A stretch of DNA of 64,000 nt from Nautilus pompilius (Eukaryota; Mollusca; Cephalopoda; Nautilida; Nautilidae). Each line of letters starts with the position of its first letter. Position 1 is the first letter of the stretch. The translations under genes and the position numbers were made by a program. Under the pieces are notes generated by a model. That model was not told where the DNA came from, did no database searches, and was given only the letters and a program-made list of their open reading frames with translations. Below, in pieces: positions 15,401 through 26,049 of the stretch. The stretch covers positions 1 to 64,000 of the forward strand of contig JACATO010000095.1 of assembly GCA_018389105.1 (NCBI GenBank), given 5' to 3'.

Positions 15401-18400
15401 AGGTGTAGAAAGTAATGGAAAAGGAAGGCGACCATAGAAACTTCGATACAGTAATTTAGACAATATTTGTGTTTCGTTTTCATTAGCATTAAATCTTCGG
15501 TATTGTGTTCGTGTTCTTTTAAATAGGAAGTGTATCACGTGTTTCATAAATATCGATGAAGTTCTCATCAGGAGAAAAGGAATAGAATAAGCAGTTTTAT
15601 TAATACAGCAACGTAAAGATATGGATATTATTTGTCGTTATGTGTGTAAGAGTCATTCAGAGTTTACGAGACGGATTATTACTTTTTGACTGCAATGCTA
15701 TTATTCCATAATCATGGATACAATTTACTTCTGTGAGAGAATTACGTGGAATATTACGAAATAATATTTGCAATGCAATTATATCAGGTTAATCTGATTA
15801 ACTAATATTTTCATAATTTACAATTATAGACTTAATTAGCATCACAATTAAGGATCTAGAATTCCATTTCATCAGGTTAATGCCGTTAGAAAAATAAATC
15901 TTTATGAACTCCATTAGGTAAATAGTTATTTTGTGAAGTTTTCAGATATGGGATTTAAACTTTTGACAGCATATATAATAGGATGATATTCTAATTAATT
16001 CCGGATCATAAGTTTTCTTACCGGTTCCGGAACCGCCAAGACCGCAACAACCGTATCCGCAGCCTTTCCAAAATAAAATTTAACCGTCAAAAAATACTTT
16101 TATACCAGGAAAGAAGGTGACGGATTTTATCCTGGCCGAGGGACGATCTTATTCACGATTTAAAATATGTAATAGATTAATTTTTATGATAACAGAAAAC
16201 AATCACCGAGCAGAAGTTAACATAAGACAAACATGAATGCATGAAATCTGTCCAAATTATTTCAGCAGAATTATCGGATTTTTCTATTTATCACTCTATC
16301 TTAAGTTTAATGTGCGTGTTTGTGAGAGAGAAAGAAATACTCAAATACCAATATCTGTAGTCCGAACTAAAGGTCAGCTATATCAATATAGCCATGTTAA
16401 ACATGAATACTTACTGACCTTCTTCGTAAAATCAGCGTGTGGTTGTATACTATTATTACTTCCGATTAGAAAAAATGATAATACCACTAATATTCAAAAA
16501 AGGGGCAGTTCTATTAATATTGCCTAATATTTATCAAATAACAACATATACAATGATGACGGCTCAAAACCGTCGTATTAGAAAATTAGTTGAGACTTTA
16601 TCATTCTAATTTACAACAAAACAATTATTTCGTGGATGGGCTTCGCCAGTTGATTAATAAGAGTTAAAAGGAACGTGCACAACTACAGTCGATAAGTATT
16701 TCTTTATAAAGTTGAAAATCAATCCTCCTTGTGCCGTTGATTGAACTTAGAGATATGATTCAATCATTTAATTCGGATAAAATCTTTTCTTACCTGGTCC
16801 GTAGCCGCCATATCCGCCATATCCGCATCCTTTCAAAATACAAAATTTTTCGTTAAAAATTACGGTTATAGTAAAAACAAAGATATATTATAAGTTAACA
16901 TCTACAGAGTTTGAATTCACGATGAATATAAAATTATACATTGTTCTTTTATGAGACAGAGAAAACAAAGAAATCTACTTCTCAAAACGTATAGAAAATA
17001 ATGGAAACCTTAGGCGATCATATGAACTACGTTAAAGTAATTTAGACAATATATTTGCCTCGTTTTCTTTAACAATAAAACTTCGGTATTTTGTGCATGT
17101 TCTTGTAAATAGGACAGGTATCACGTGTGTGATGTGTATCGATGAAGTTCTCATGAGTAGGAAACAATAGAACAAGCAGTTTTTTTATTACGTACAGCAA
17201 CGTAAAGATAAGGATATTTTCGTTGTGTGTATAAAAGTCATTCTGATTTTTCGAGACAGATTATTATTAGTTTTCAATTACGAAAGCTATCCCATCATCA
17301 TTGATACAATTTATTGGATTTGTTATTTTTACAACATATATAAAATGATGAAGTTTTAGTTACTTCCGGATCATAAGTTATCTTACCGGTTCCGGAACCG
17401 CCAAGACCGCAACAACCGTATCTGCAGCCTTTCCAAAATAAAATTTAACCGTAAAAAATACTTTTATACCAGGAGAGAAGGTGACGGATTTTATCCTGGC
17501 CGAGGGACGATCTTATTCACGATTCAAAATATGTAATAGATTAATTTTTATGATAACAGAAAACAATCACCGAGCAGAAGTTAACATAAGACAAACATGA
17601 ATGCATGAAATCTGTCCAAATTATTTCAGCAGAATTATCGGATTTTTCTATTTATCACTCTATCTTAAGTTTAATGTGCGTGTTTGTGAGAGAGAAAGAA
17701 ATACTCAAATACCAATATCTGTAGTACGAACTAAAGGTCAGCTATATCAATATAGCCATGTTAAACATGAATACTTACTGACCTTCTTCGTAAAATCAGG
17801 GTGTGATTGTATACTATTATTACTTCCGATTAGAAAAAATGAAAATACCACTAATATTCAAAAAAGGGGCAGTTCTATTAATATTGCTTAATATTTATCA
17901 AATAACAACATATACAATGATGACGACTCAAAACCGTCGTATTACAAAAATCAGTTGAGTCTTTATCATTCAACTTCTAATTTACAGGAAAACCATTGAT
18001 TCGATAATTGGCATAACCAGAAGGTTAATAAGAGTTCAATGGAATCCTATACAACTAAAGTTGATAAGTATTGGTTTATAAGGTTGATAATCAATACTCC
18101 TTGATCCGTTGATTTAAGTTAAGAGATATATGTTTCAATCATTAAATTTGGATAAAAATTGTTCTTACCTAGTCCGTAACCGCCATCATATCCGCCATAT
18201 CCATATCCCCATCCTTTCAAATACAAAATTTGCATTAAAAGATATGTTTACAGGAAATCAACGATATGTGTCTTTGCCGCGAAAGTAAAACAAAGAAATC
18301 TACTACTCAAAAGGTGTAGAAAGTAATGGAAAAGGAAGGCGACCATAGAAACTTCGATAAAGTAATTTAGACAATATTTGTGTCTCGTTTTCATTAGCAT

Positions 18401-21400
18401 TAAATCTTCGGTATTGTGTTCATGTGCTTGTAAATAGGAAGTGTATCACGTGTTTCATAAATATCGACGAAGTTCTCATCAGGAGGAAAGGAATAGAATA
18501 AGCAGTTTTATTAATACAGCAACGTAAAGATAAGGATATTAATTGTCGTTATGTGTGTAAGAGTTATTCAGAGTTTTCGAGAAGGATTATTACTTTTTTA
18601 TTGCGAATGCTATTCCATAATCATGGATACAATTTACTTCTGTGAGAGAATTACGTGGAGTTTTACGATATAAAATTTGCAATGCAATTATATCAGGTTA
18701 AGCTGATTAACTAATATTTTCATAATTTACAATTATAGACTTAATTAGCATCACAATTAAGGATCTAGAATTTCCATTTATCATCAGGTTAATGCCGTTA
18801 GAAAAATAAATCTTTATGAACTCCATTAGGTAAATAGTTATTTTGTGAAGTTTTCAGATATGTGATTTAAACTTTTGACAGCATATATAATAGGATGATA
18901 TTCTAATTAATTCCGGATCATAAGTTATCTTACCGGTTCCGGAACCGCCGAGACCGCAACAACCGTATCCGCAGCCTTTCCAAAATAAAATTTAACCGTA
19001 AAAAATACTTTTATACCAGGAAAGAAGGTGACGGATTTTATCCTGGCCGAGGGACGATCTTATTCACGATTTAAAATATGTAATAGATTAATTTTTATGA
19101 TAACAGAAAACAATCACCGAGCAGAAGTTAACATAAGACAAACGTGAATGCATGAAATCTGTCTAAATTATTTCAGCAGAATTATCGGATTTTTCTATTT
19201 ATCACTCTATCTTAAGTTTAATGTGTGTGTTTGTGAGAGAGAAAGAAATACTCAAATACCAATATCTGTAGTATGAACTAAAGGTCAGCTATATCAATAT
19301 AGCCAGGTTAAACATGAATACTTACTGACCTTCTTCGTAAAATCAGGGTGTGATTGTATACTATTATTACTTCCGATTAGAAAAATGAAAATACCACTAA
19401 TATTCAAAAAGGGGCAGTTCTATTAATATTGCTTTATATTTATCAAATAACAACATATACAATGATGACGACTCAAAACCGTCGTATTACAAAAATCAGT
19501 TGAGTCTTATCATTCAACTTCTAATTTACAGGAAAACCATTGATTCGATAATTGGCATCGCCAGTTGTTAATAAGAGTTCAAAGGAATCGTATACAACTA
19601 CAGTTGATAAGTATTTGCTTTATAAGGTTGAAAATCAACTCCTTGATCCGTTGATTTAAGTTAAGAGATATATGTTTCAATCATTTAATTCGGATAAAAT
19701 CTTTTCTTACCTGGTCCGTAGCCTCCATATCCGCCATATCCGCCATATCCATATCCGCATCCTTTCAAAATACAAAATATTTTGTTAAAAGTTACGGTTA
19801 TAGTAAAACAAAGATATATTATAAGTTAACATCTACAGAGTTTGAATTCACGATGAATATAAAATTATACTTAGTTCTTTTATGAGACAGTGGAAACAAA
19901 GAAATCTACTTCTCAAAAGGTATAGAAAATAATGCAAACCTTAGGCGATCATATGAACTACGTTAAAGTAATTTAGACAATATTTTTGCCTCGTTTTCTT
20001 TAACAATAAAACTTCGGTATTTTGTGCATGTTCTTGTAAATAGGACAGGTATCACGTGTGTGATGTGTATCGATGAAGTTCTCATGAGTAGGAAACAATA
20101 GAACAAGCAGTTTTATTAATACAGCAACGTAAAGATAAGGATATTAATCGACGTTGTGTGTATAAAAGTCATTCTGATTTTTTTCGAGACAGATTATTAT
20201 TAGTTTTCAATTACGAAAGCTATCCCATCATCATTGATACAATTTATTGGATTTGTTATTTTTACAACATATATAAAATGATGAAGCTTTAGTTACTTAC
20301 TTCCGGATCATAAGTTTTCTTACCGGTTCCGCAACCGCCAAGACCGCAACAACCGTATCTGCAGCCTTTCCAAAATAAAATTTAACCGTAAAAATACTTT
20401 TATACCAGGAAAGAAGGTGACGGATTTATCCTGGCCGAGGGACGATCTTATTCACGATTCAAAATATGTAATAGATTAATTTTTATGATAACAGAAAAAC
20501 ATCACCGAGCAGAAGTTAACATAAGACAAACATAAATGCGTGAAATCTGTCCAAATTATTTCAGCAGAATTATCGGTATCGGATTTTCTATTTATCACTC
20601 TATCTTAAGTTTAATGTGTGTGTTTGTGAGAGAGAAAGGAATACTCAAATACCAATATCTGTAATCCGAACTAAAGGTCAGCTATATCAATATAGCCATG
20701 TTAAACATGAATACTTACTGATCTTCTTCGTAAAATCAGGGTGTGATTGTATACTATTATTACTTCCGATTAGAAAAAATGATAATACCACTAATATTCA
20801 AACAAAAGTTAAATCTATTAATATTGCTTTATATTTATCAAATAACAACATATACAATGATGACGACTCAAAACCGTCGTATTACAAAAATCAGTTGAGT
20901 CTTTATTATTCAACTTCTAATTTACAGGAAAACCATTGATTCGATAATTGCCATAACCAGAAGGTTATTATACGTTCAAAGGAATCCTATACAACTACAG
21001 TTGATAAGTATTGGTTTATAAGGTTGATAATCAATACTCCTTGATCCGTTGATTTAAGTTAAGAGATATATGTTTCAATCATTAAATTCGGATAAAAAGT
21101 GTTCTTACCTAGTCCGTAGCCTCCATATCCGCCATATCCATATATGCCTCCTTTCAAATACAAAATTTGCATTAAAATATATGTTTACAGGAAATCAATG
21201 ATATGTTATAAGTTAACATTGGAATTCACGATCATCATAAAATTATACACGGTGTCTTTGCCGCGAAAGTAAAACAAAGAAATCTACTACTCAAAAGGTG
21301 TAGAAAGTAATGGAAAAGGAAGGCGACAATAGAAACTTTGATAAAGTAATTTAAACAATATTTGTGTTTCGTTTTCATTAGCATTAAATCTTCGGTATTG

Positions 21401-24400
21401 TGTTCATGTTCTTTTAAATAGGAAGTGTATCACGTGTTTCATAAATATCGATGAAGTTCTCATCAGGACGAACGGAATAGAATAAGCAGTTTTAATAAAA
21501 CAGCAAGCTAAAGATAAGGATATTATTTGTCGTTATGTGTGCAAAATTCATTCTGAGTTTTCGAGAGAAATTATTACTTTTCAATTACGAAAGTTGTTCC
21601 ATAATCATTGATATAATTTTGATAGGTGAGAGAATTACGTGCAATATTACGAAATAACAGTATTTACAATGCACTGAAATCTGGTTAAGCTGATTAACTA
21701 ATGTATTCATAATTTACAATTATAGACTTAATTTGCATCACTATGAAGGGTGTATATGTTTCCCCCGCGCCATAAAGAATCTTCGAAATTGAACAATACC
21801 TGGATAATATCCGTAGTATTTCCTATTTCCGCGTGCAAGACCTTTAAAACGTAAATAGATAGAAATGAATGATAATGTTCTGCTTTTAAAGATTTATGGT
21901 AATAAAGATTTACAATGCTTTACTAAATCTCTCATTTGTAATTAATAACAATATATTCGATGTTTACTTACCTTTTCTGATTCTGCAACTTAAGCAATTG
22001 CAGCGTTTCTGGCGAGTCCCTTAAAAATGGAAGCAACAGTGTTACCCATAAAAATATGCAGGAAAAGGAAAATTAAGTAGAAAGAAAAACAGCATCTAAA
22101 ATCAATAAAAACAGACGAACATACTTTGAATTTTGTGCAAGTTCAGTTAAATATGTTAAAAGTGGTTAAAAAGTGTAGTAGATATAACAAAATGAGTATT
22201 GGAAAAAAGAGGAAAATATGCAATTAAATTTAAAAGAAACTATTGGGAATAGTTTTCATTAATGATTACTTCAAAAATATTCTTACTTGCTACTTTGCTT
22301 TCCTTGGAGTTTTCTTTCTCAAGAGCTTTAAAAAGAAAAATATATATACAGTATTTGTTGCTGAATAACGCCAGTAGGCTTTCAAATAAAAAGATTAAGA
22401 ACATTAAAATAAACACATCCATTTGTTTATATATCAGTGACGCTTTTGTATATTTCAGACATAAAATTACTTCGTTGCTCAAAAGCATTTAGGGTTCCCC
22501 GGGTTACCATAAAATAAGGAAATGCTAAAAATACTTATCCGATAACCGTTTAAAAAATTGGAAAATATATATATATATATATATAAATGGAGAGCAATCA
22601 ATCAGTTAGTAGGGGGACACGTAGTCGTCCAGTGATAGACTGATAAATTTGACGGACCGAGTTCGAACCTCTGTCGGGTCGGTTCGACCTGGAATATATC
22701 TGCGGAACTGTTTATTCTACCTCTCTTTCTCATCAGCCAGCTGCGTGATGCGCGGGTTTTATCAAGACTAAAGAGTTCTAGTAGAACCTTCCGGGTACGT
22801 GTAGCGTGGATTTCACGGGCAATTATTAAACTGGCTACCGCTCAAGAGCCCCAGCCAGCCACACACAGGTAACCGCTAACTTGGTCGCTAAGGCTCATAT
22901 TTCACCGCTGTGTGATGCAATTAAAACCCGACCATCAGGACAGAGGTTCGACAACAAAATGTCAGCAATGTAGAAATATGATCAAGACTCTTTTGACGTT
23001 CCCACTGTTATATTGGTAAAAGATTTCCTAAATACTACAAGGAAGCATTAACCCTACGTTACTGTTGCCGTTAAGTTTATTTCAAAGTGATATTGATTTC
23101 AGAAACAATAGACATTAAATAAATGTCAGTGAATCATTTGAATTTACCCACTAATCAGAAGTCTATTAAAATGTATATGTGCATTCGATGTCAGCATTTG
23201 GTCATGACATCATATTTATACAAATTGCGAACTGCTCGATGGCTAAGAAGGGCGCCTGCATTTGCAATTTATGCAAAATTGGGTCACGTTAATGGAAGGA
23301 AATATAGAAACTGCAGGTGTTTAGTCAGTATTACATCATTGCAGTGCTATCACTCACGGAAGAGCGCGAAACTTAACAGAGGCAAAGCTTGGTGTACTGC
23401 AGTCAGTAGTTCGCGTTTATGGAAAAGTTACCAGTAAACTTTGCGCTAAGAGAATCTTTGCCGCGGTGACCGCGTAAGAGCGACATCTGTCTGTCAAGAC
23501 CTACAACTTTGGTGGTGCATGATCGCAGACTGGATACGTCAGGGCTTCAAGGATAGCTGAGACAGCCAGTTGTGTCGGTCCACTAGTAAACACGATTAGA
23601 AATCATCTCCATGCTTTTCCAATCACCTTACCCTGGACAGCCACTGACATCCGTTCAAACAACTCTGGCAGTGTTGTTCGGGCCTGTGAAGACTGAAGCC
23701 GGACTTTCCTTGGTGACCCTGCCGAATCGCGGTGACATCGAGGAGTCAATACCTAGTAATACAGGCAGGTAACTACTCATGGCCAGAAGTTGACGTGTGC
23801 GATATACCTCTCCCTTGTTTACTTGTTGGAGGTAACAAATAAACCATTAGCATGCTGTTTTGTAATCAATATCACTGATTTTTAAAGTGCTATATTATTT
23901 CTGTTGTTTTTTTTTTATTTTACTAATGTTGAGTGGTCTGTTCATTAAAAGCCGTCGCCCATAACGTTCTGTTTCTCATTCATCCAGAGTTGAAGAATCT
24001 CAAAAGTTTTACCTGTTTCTTCTGAAGGAAGAGCCAGGGACAGCAACAACACTGCAGCCACCAATGCAAAAAGGAGCTTCCTGAAAGTATCAGAAGAAAA
24101 TAATAAAACCTGATTAAGTGAACCTGACAGGAAATTCCTGAACACCGAATCAACTGTCTGAGAATATTATTCTTCTAAAAGCATATTTCTTCGGTCCACA
24201 AAGCACATATTACACGAAAAACTCTGGATAAAATTCTCTTTCTTCTAATATGAACATATTTTTTTTAAGAAAAATCAGTTGTCACATACAAATAACTGAA
24301 GCCACCGTCAAAGAGCTTCTACCTACTTTTTAAATATCTTTTTATAAGAAAAAGAAGACCGGTACATTCGAACATCGAAATCAATCTAGAGGGTAGATGT

Positions 24401-25979
24401 ATTTACCATGATTTTCAACAATTACAATGCTTTTAACAATCTGGATAGGTTCTATAACTAATATCTAAAAATCAGATTCGCTCATTTGTAAGAATTCAGA
24501 CAAAATATTTTTAATTTTTGTTGATTTGATGCTATTCCGACGACACGATGTTTTGTTTTCTCTGAGATAGTGCTGTTAGAATTTTTACAGAGTTAATTAC
24601 ATCAATTGTACTCTTTCTATATAAGTATAGAATTTCTACGATCGCTTAATTTGCCATTTTTTTCTTAAATGCATAGACAAAGTACTTGAAAAGATTGTTA
24701 ATGAAGAACGGGTTAACCCTGAAAATAAAAGTTACATCACCATTTTTTTTTAAAGTTTAATTTGTAAAATATTTTAAACCAAATACATTCTTTATTAAAT
24801 ATTACTATTTATTGTACTTCGAGTTTTAAATAACCTTTTAAATTCAGAAAAAGTGACCACTCCTTGGGTTAAATGCAAGGTATTGTTCCAAATGGTAGCA
24901 TACGTCCAGAAAATGGCCAGATACAGAAAATAAGGATTTTTCAAACACCTATCAGGAACTTTAGGCCAGTGTGTTTTTAACTTGGAGTTTCATGACCTAA
25001 TCGGCACTGATTTTAAATCTGAAATAAGAGTCCTTTTATTGTCCTTCTACAATCTATCTGTTGTTTCTTAGCTCTCTTATCGTTTATTTCTTTTAATATG
25101 AAAAAGTAATAATGTCTTTTGTTACTATAAATACACGCTACGTGAGCATTTTCATGTACAATGAAACTCTTTGAATTTTCATATGATTATGTCTTAGAGT
25201 AGAATTTGTTTGAAGAAACTTCGATAAATGTATTATTTATTATTTATTATTTATTTATTTATTTATTTATTTTTGGTTATTCTCTCGTTTCTTATATCAG
25301 ACATTATTTTCAAATTATGCTTTCGCTGCAACCGAAATATTCTTTAACCATTTATAAGATTCGTATTTGCTTCCAGGCGTCAAAATTCATGAAGAACCAC
25401 TTTTTCCTTCAGTTAAGTTGGCAGGTTGGTTCCGTTCTAGATTATAGAGTGCCCGCCCAGACGTTTCCTAGTCAGGGATCAGGAGGGTAAACGAGGAAAT
25501 GGATTTCCGTGCATCATAAAGATCAAGGAAACGTGGAACAGAGAATCAGAATTTGTAGTTTAAGCTGTTAACGGAGATATAATTTTCCCTTCTACAAGAG
25601 CAGTCATTTTGACGCGGGTCAACATGTAAAACTACATGAATGAGGACTTAGATTATGTTCTGGTTTGAATTCTCTTATTTTAAATTCTTATCGGTTTATC
25701 TTCCATTAATGTTACTATAAAATAATAATTCTTTTTTTAACAACAAAACTAGTGTACATAGAAATGAAAGCGGACAGAAATGACTCCAAAGTTATGTTTC
25801 CTAAAGTTTTCTTTAAAAAAGTTCATTTTTGCATGCCATTAAATACCACACATTCAAGCAATTTTTTCTTAAAATTTCAATTTTAAATATTTATTTTTAT
25901 TATTCCTTTTAAATTGTGTCACTGTTTTAAAGTATTAAGTATTTTTCACGCATTATAAAGTGACAAAAAATACTTACAT
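1..25979 (-). CDS. Giant tandem-microexon gene for a secreted Gly/Tyr/Cys-rich repeat protein (5' part; 3' end outside window)
   Basis: The model is built from splice sites: leader exon 25978-26019, then coding exons 24013-24080, 22287-22325, 21972-22019, 21800-21841, followed by 29 tandem microexons from 21109-21150 leftward. Each clean coding exon after the signal-peptide exon begins after AG, ends before a GT donor, is a multiple of three and is phase 1 on both sides. Joining them keeps one open frame from the start codon through at least the tenth array microexon (14429-14470). The product has a signal peptide (residues 1 to about 18-20), a charged propeptide, an R-Q-K-R site ending at residue 42, a Cys-rich stretch, then alternating Gly-Tyr and Gly-Cys modules. 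No terminal exon or poly-A signal is visible, so the gene runs off the left edge. I recognise no named family. Gly-Tyr repeats suggest an extracellular structural protein, by analogy with cuticle, silk or adhesive proteins. Alternatively, some left-hand copies may be skipped or dead. Confidence 0.82.
405..3416 (-). repeat. Microexon superunit 7, degraded
   Basis: GY-L 3373-3416 is 44 nt, with an inserted dinucleotide that makes a new TAG acceptor. B 2585-2626 is intact. GY-S 1959-2030 is enlarged to 72 nt but is still open in phase 1. The last B copy, about 1168-1211, has lost its GT donor and gained two bases. Introns here also hold many small indels. Confidence 0.65.
3417..6349 (-). repeat. 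Microexon superunit 6, damaged GY exons
   Basis: B exons 5529-5570 (Arg variant) and 4142-4183 are intact at 42 nt. GY-L 6308-6349 is 42 nt but reads an in-frame TGA at its third codon. GY-S 4908-4971 is expanded to 64 nt, with extra GGY-type units and a broken frame. The GY exons vary by slippage of their internal six-base Gly-Tyr codon pairs, while the B exons do not. Confidence 0.72.
6350..9339 (-). repeat. Microexon superunit 5, two frame-shifted GY exons
   Basis: Both B exons (8514-8555 and 7151-7192) are intact at 42 nt. GY-L 9296-9339 is 44 nt: one base is missing in the C-run near its start, which would put a TAG at its end. GY-S 7921-7957 is 37 nt, with one extra C beside the donor. 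Splice signals look normal, so these are either real frame-breaking alleles, skipped exons, or homopolymer errors in the assembly. Confidence 0.75.
9340..12291 (-). repeat. Microexon superunit 4
   Basis: GY-L 12247-12291 (45 nt), B 11465-11506 (42 nt, Arg variant) and B 10104-10145 (42 nt) are intact. GY-S 10873-10911 is 39 nt: two separate small insertions (two bases and one base) relative to the 36-nt form restore the frame, giving CGYGRIYGGYGP. Splice sites are retained, so all four exons remain usable. Confidence 0.78.
12292..15255 (-). repeat. Microexon superunit 3, one damaged GY exon
   Basis: GY-L 15211-15255 (45 nt), B 14429-14470 (42 nt) and B 13067-13108 (42 nt) are intact. The GY-S copy near 13835-13874 has lost its GTAAG donor and carries small indels. 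The flanking intron from about 13585 to 13875 also has scattered one- to several-base differences not seen in the other copies. A local burst of indels like this may be consensus error in an unresolved repeat rather than biology. Confidence 0.75.
15256..18213 (-). repeat. Microexon superunit 2
   Basis: This superunit has four intact phase 1-1 microexons: GY-L 18169-18213 (45 nt, WGYGYGGYDGGYGL), B 17387-17428 (42 nt, Arg variant CRYGCC), GY-S 16794-16829 (36 nt, CGYGGYGGYGP) and B 16022-16063 (42 nt, CGYGCCGLGGSGT). The reading frame stays open throughout. It is the best reference copy of the ~2.95-kb higher-order unit. Confidence 0.85.
18214..21150 (-). repeat. Microexon superunit 1 (first transcribed)
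   Basis: There are four intact microexons: GY-L 21109-21150 (42 nt, GIYGYGGYGGYGL), B 20324-20365 (42 nt, CRYGCCGLGGCGT), GY-S 19711-19761 (51 nt, CGYGYGGYGGYGGYGP) and B 18934-18975 (42 nt). All are phase 1-1 with GTAAG donors and GAAAG acceptors. This superunit diverges most from the others: the first GY exon has Gly-Ile-Tyr instead of Trp-Gly-Tyr, and its first B exon has two changes (Gly to Arg, Ser to Cys), as expected at the edge of an array. It spans about 2.94 kb. Confidence 0.82.
21800..21841 (-). CDS. Giant gene exon 5: Tyr-rich linker before the repeat array
   Basis: A 42-nt phase 1-1 exon encodes (G)LARGNRKYYGYYP. The acceptor is TTTTAAAG. The donor GTATTG is weaker than others in the gene. 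It is basic at the start, then Tyr-rich, and forms the transition to the Gly-Tyr modules. It is the last single-copy exon before the tandem array on the transcribed strand. Confidence 0.68.
21972..22019 (-). CDS. Giant gene exon 4: R-Q-K-R processing site and Cys motif
   Basis: A 48-nt phase 1-1 exon lies between acceptor TTTTTAAG and near-consensus donor GTAAGTAA. It encodes (R)TRQKRCNCLSCRIRK. R-Q-K-R matches the R-x-K/R-R consensus for furin-type proprotein convertases, placed right after the hydrophilic propeptide and before the first Cys of the predicted mature chain. Cleavage itself is inferred. Confidence 0.75.
22287..22325 (-). CDS. Giant gene exon 3: charged propeptide
   Basis: A 39-nt phase 1-1 exon sits between acceptor TTTAAAG and strong donor GTAAGAAT. 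Residues are (A)LEKENSKESKVA(R), very hydrophilic with alternating acidic and basic residues. It is the same length and phase as exon 3 of the related gene (35182-35220), which also follows the signal-peptide exon and is also Glu-rich. This suggests a shared propeptide exon. Confidence 0.75.
22600..22700 (+). repeat. tRNA-like SINE fragment
   Basis: An A-box-like stretch (GTAGTCGTCCAGTGATAGAC, from 22621) is followed by a B-box-like GAGTTCGAACCTC (22659-22671). An AT microsatellite lies just upstream at 22565-22585. This is in the intron-length gap next to exon 3 of the giant gene, transcribed from the other strand. Confidence 0.4.
24013..24080 (-). CDS. Giant gene exon 2: signal peptide
   Basis: A 68-nt exon lies between acceptor ...CTTTCAG and donor GTAAAAC. 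Its first G completes AT|G from exon 1. It then encodes KLLFALVAAVLLLSLALPSE and ET, a textbook signal peptide with a basic residue, a long Leu/Val/Ala core and an A-L-P-S turn, ending phase 1. The same strand could read further upstream through the acceptor, but that sequence has intron-like composition and the split-ATG model is duplicated in the neighbouring gene. Confidence 0.85.
24081..25977 (-). other. Intron 1 of the giant gene
   Basis: This is a ~1.9-kb AT-rich intron between the AT-ending leader and the G-starting signal exon. It holds a TTTA microsatellite (about 25231-25274). I see no other gene in it. Confidence 0.55.
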
Positions 25980-26049
25980 CTTTGTTACTCTGATACCGTC
26001 CAAAAATTGGGAAGGTTCTGATATTAGTTTTTTTCCTGGAGTATTTATA
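25978..26049 (-). promoter_or_regulatory. Core promoter and non-coding leader exon 1 of the giant gene
   Basis: On the minus strand TATAAATA lies at 26049-26042. About 30 bases downstream is an initiator-like TCAGAA with A at 26019. The short leader exon then ends with ...AAAGAT followed by the strong donor GTAAGTAT (25977-25970). The final AT is the first two bases of the start codon; the G is supplied by exon 2 at 24080. The spacing TATA to initiator to donor matches the related gene at 36.4 kb, which supports the model. The start site is inferred from spacing, not measured. Confidence 0.72.

Larger units (their letters stand above)
22026..24012. other. Introns 2-3 region of the giant gene
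   Basis: Apart from exon 3, the 22600 SINE fragment and an AT tract, I see no supported feature. The 104-residue plus-strand frame at 23123-23437 has no recognisable domain, promoter or splice signals and is treated as chance. The sequence at 22.8-23.8 kb is more GC-rich than its surroundings and may be old repeat. Confidence 0.4.

Noticed and set aside
4354..20939. A repeated ~96-residue plus-strand open frame (starting MHEICPNYFSRIIG) present in most array units
   Set aside because: It lies inside the minus-strand intron before each B exon, its length changes with every small indel, it lacks promoter or splice context, and it recurs only because the intron is duplicated. Left as a low-probability antisense product.
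1..21750. CRISPR-like or satellite interpretation of the regular repeats
   Set aside because: Units are 1.4-1.6 kb with precise splice signals and coding microexons, in a eukaryotic context, so a repeated-exon gene explains them better.
23123..23437. 104-residue plus-strand frame
   Set aside because: No domain, no promoter, no splice support, and it is antisense to an intron of the giant gene.
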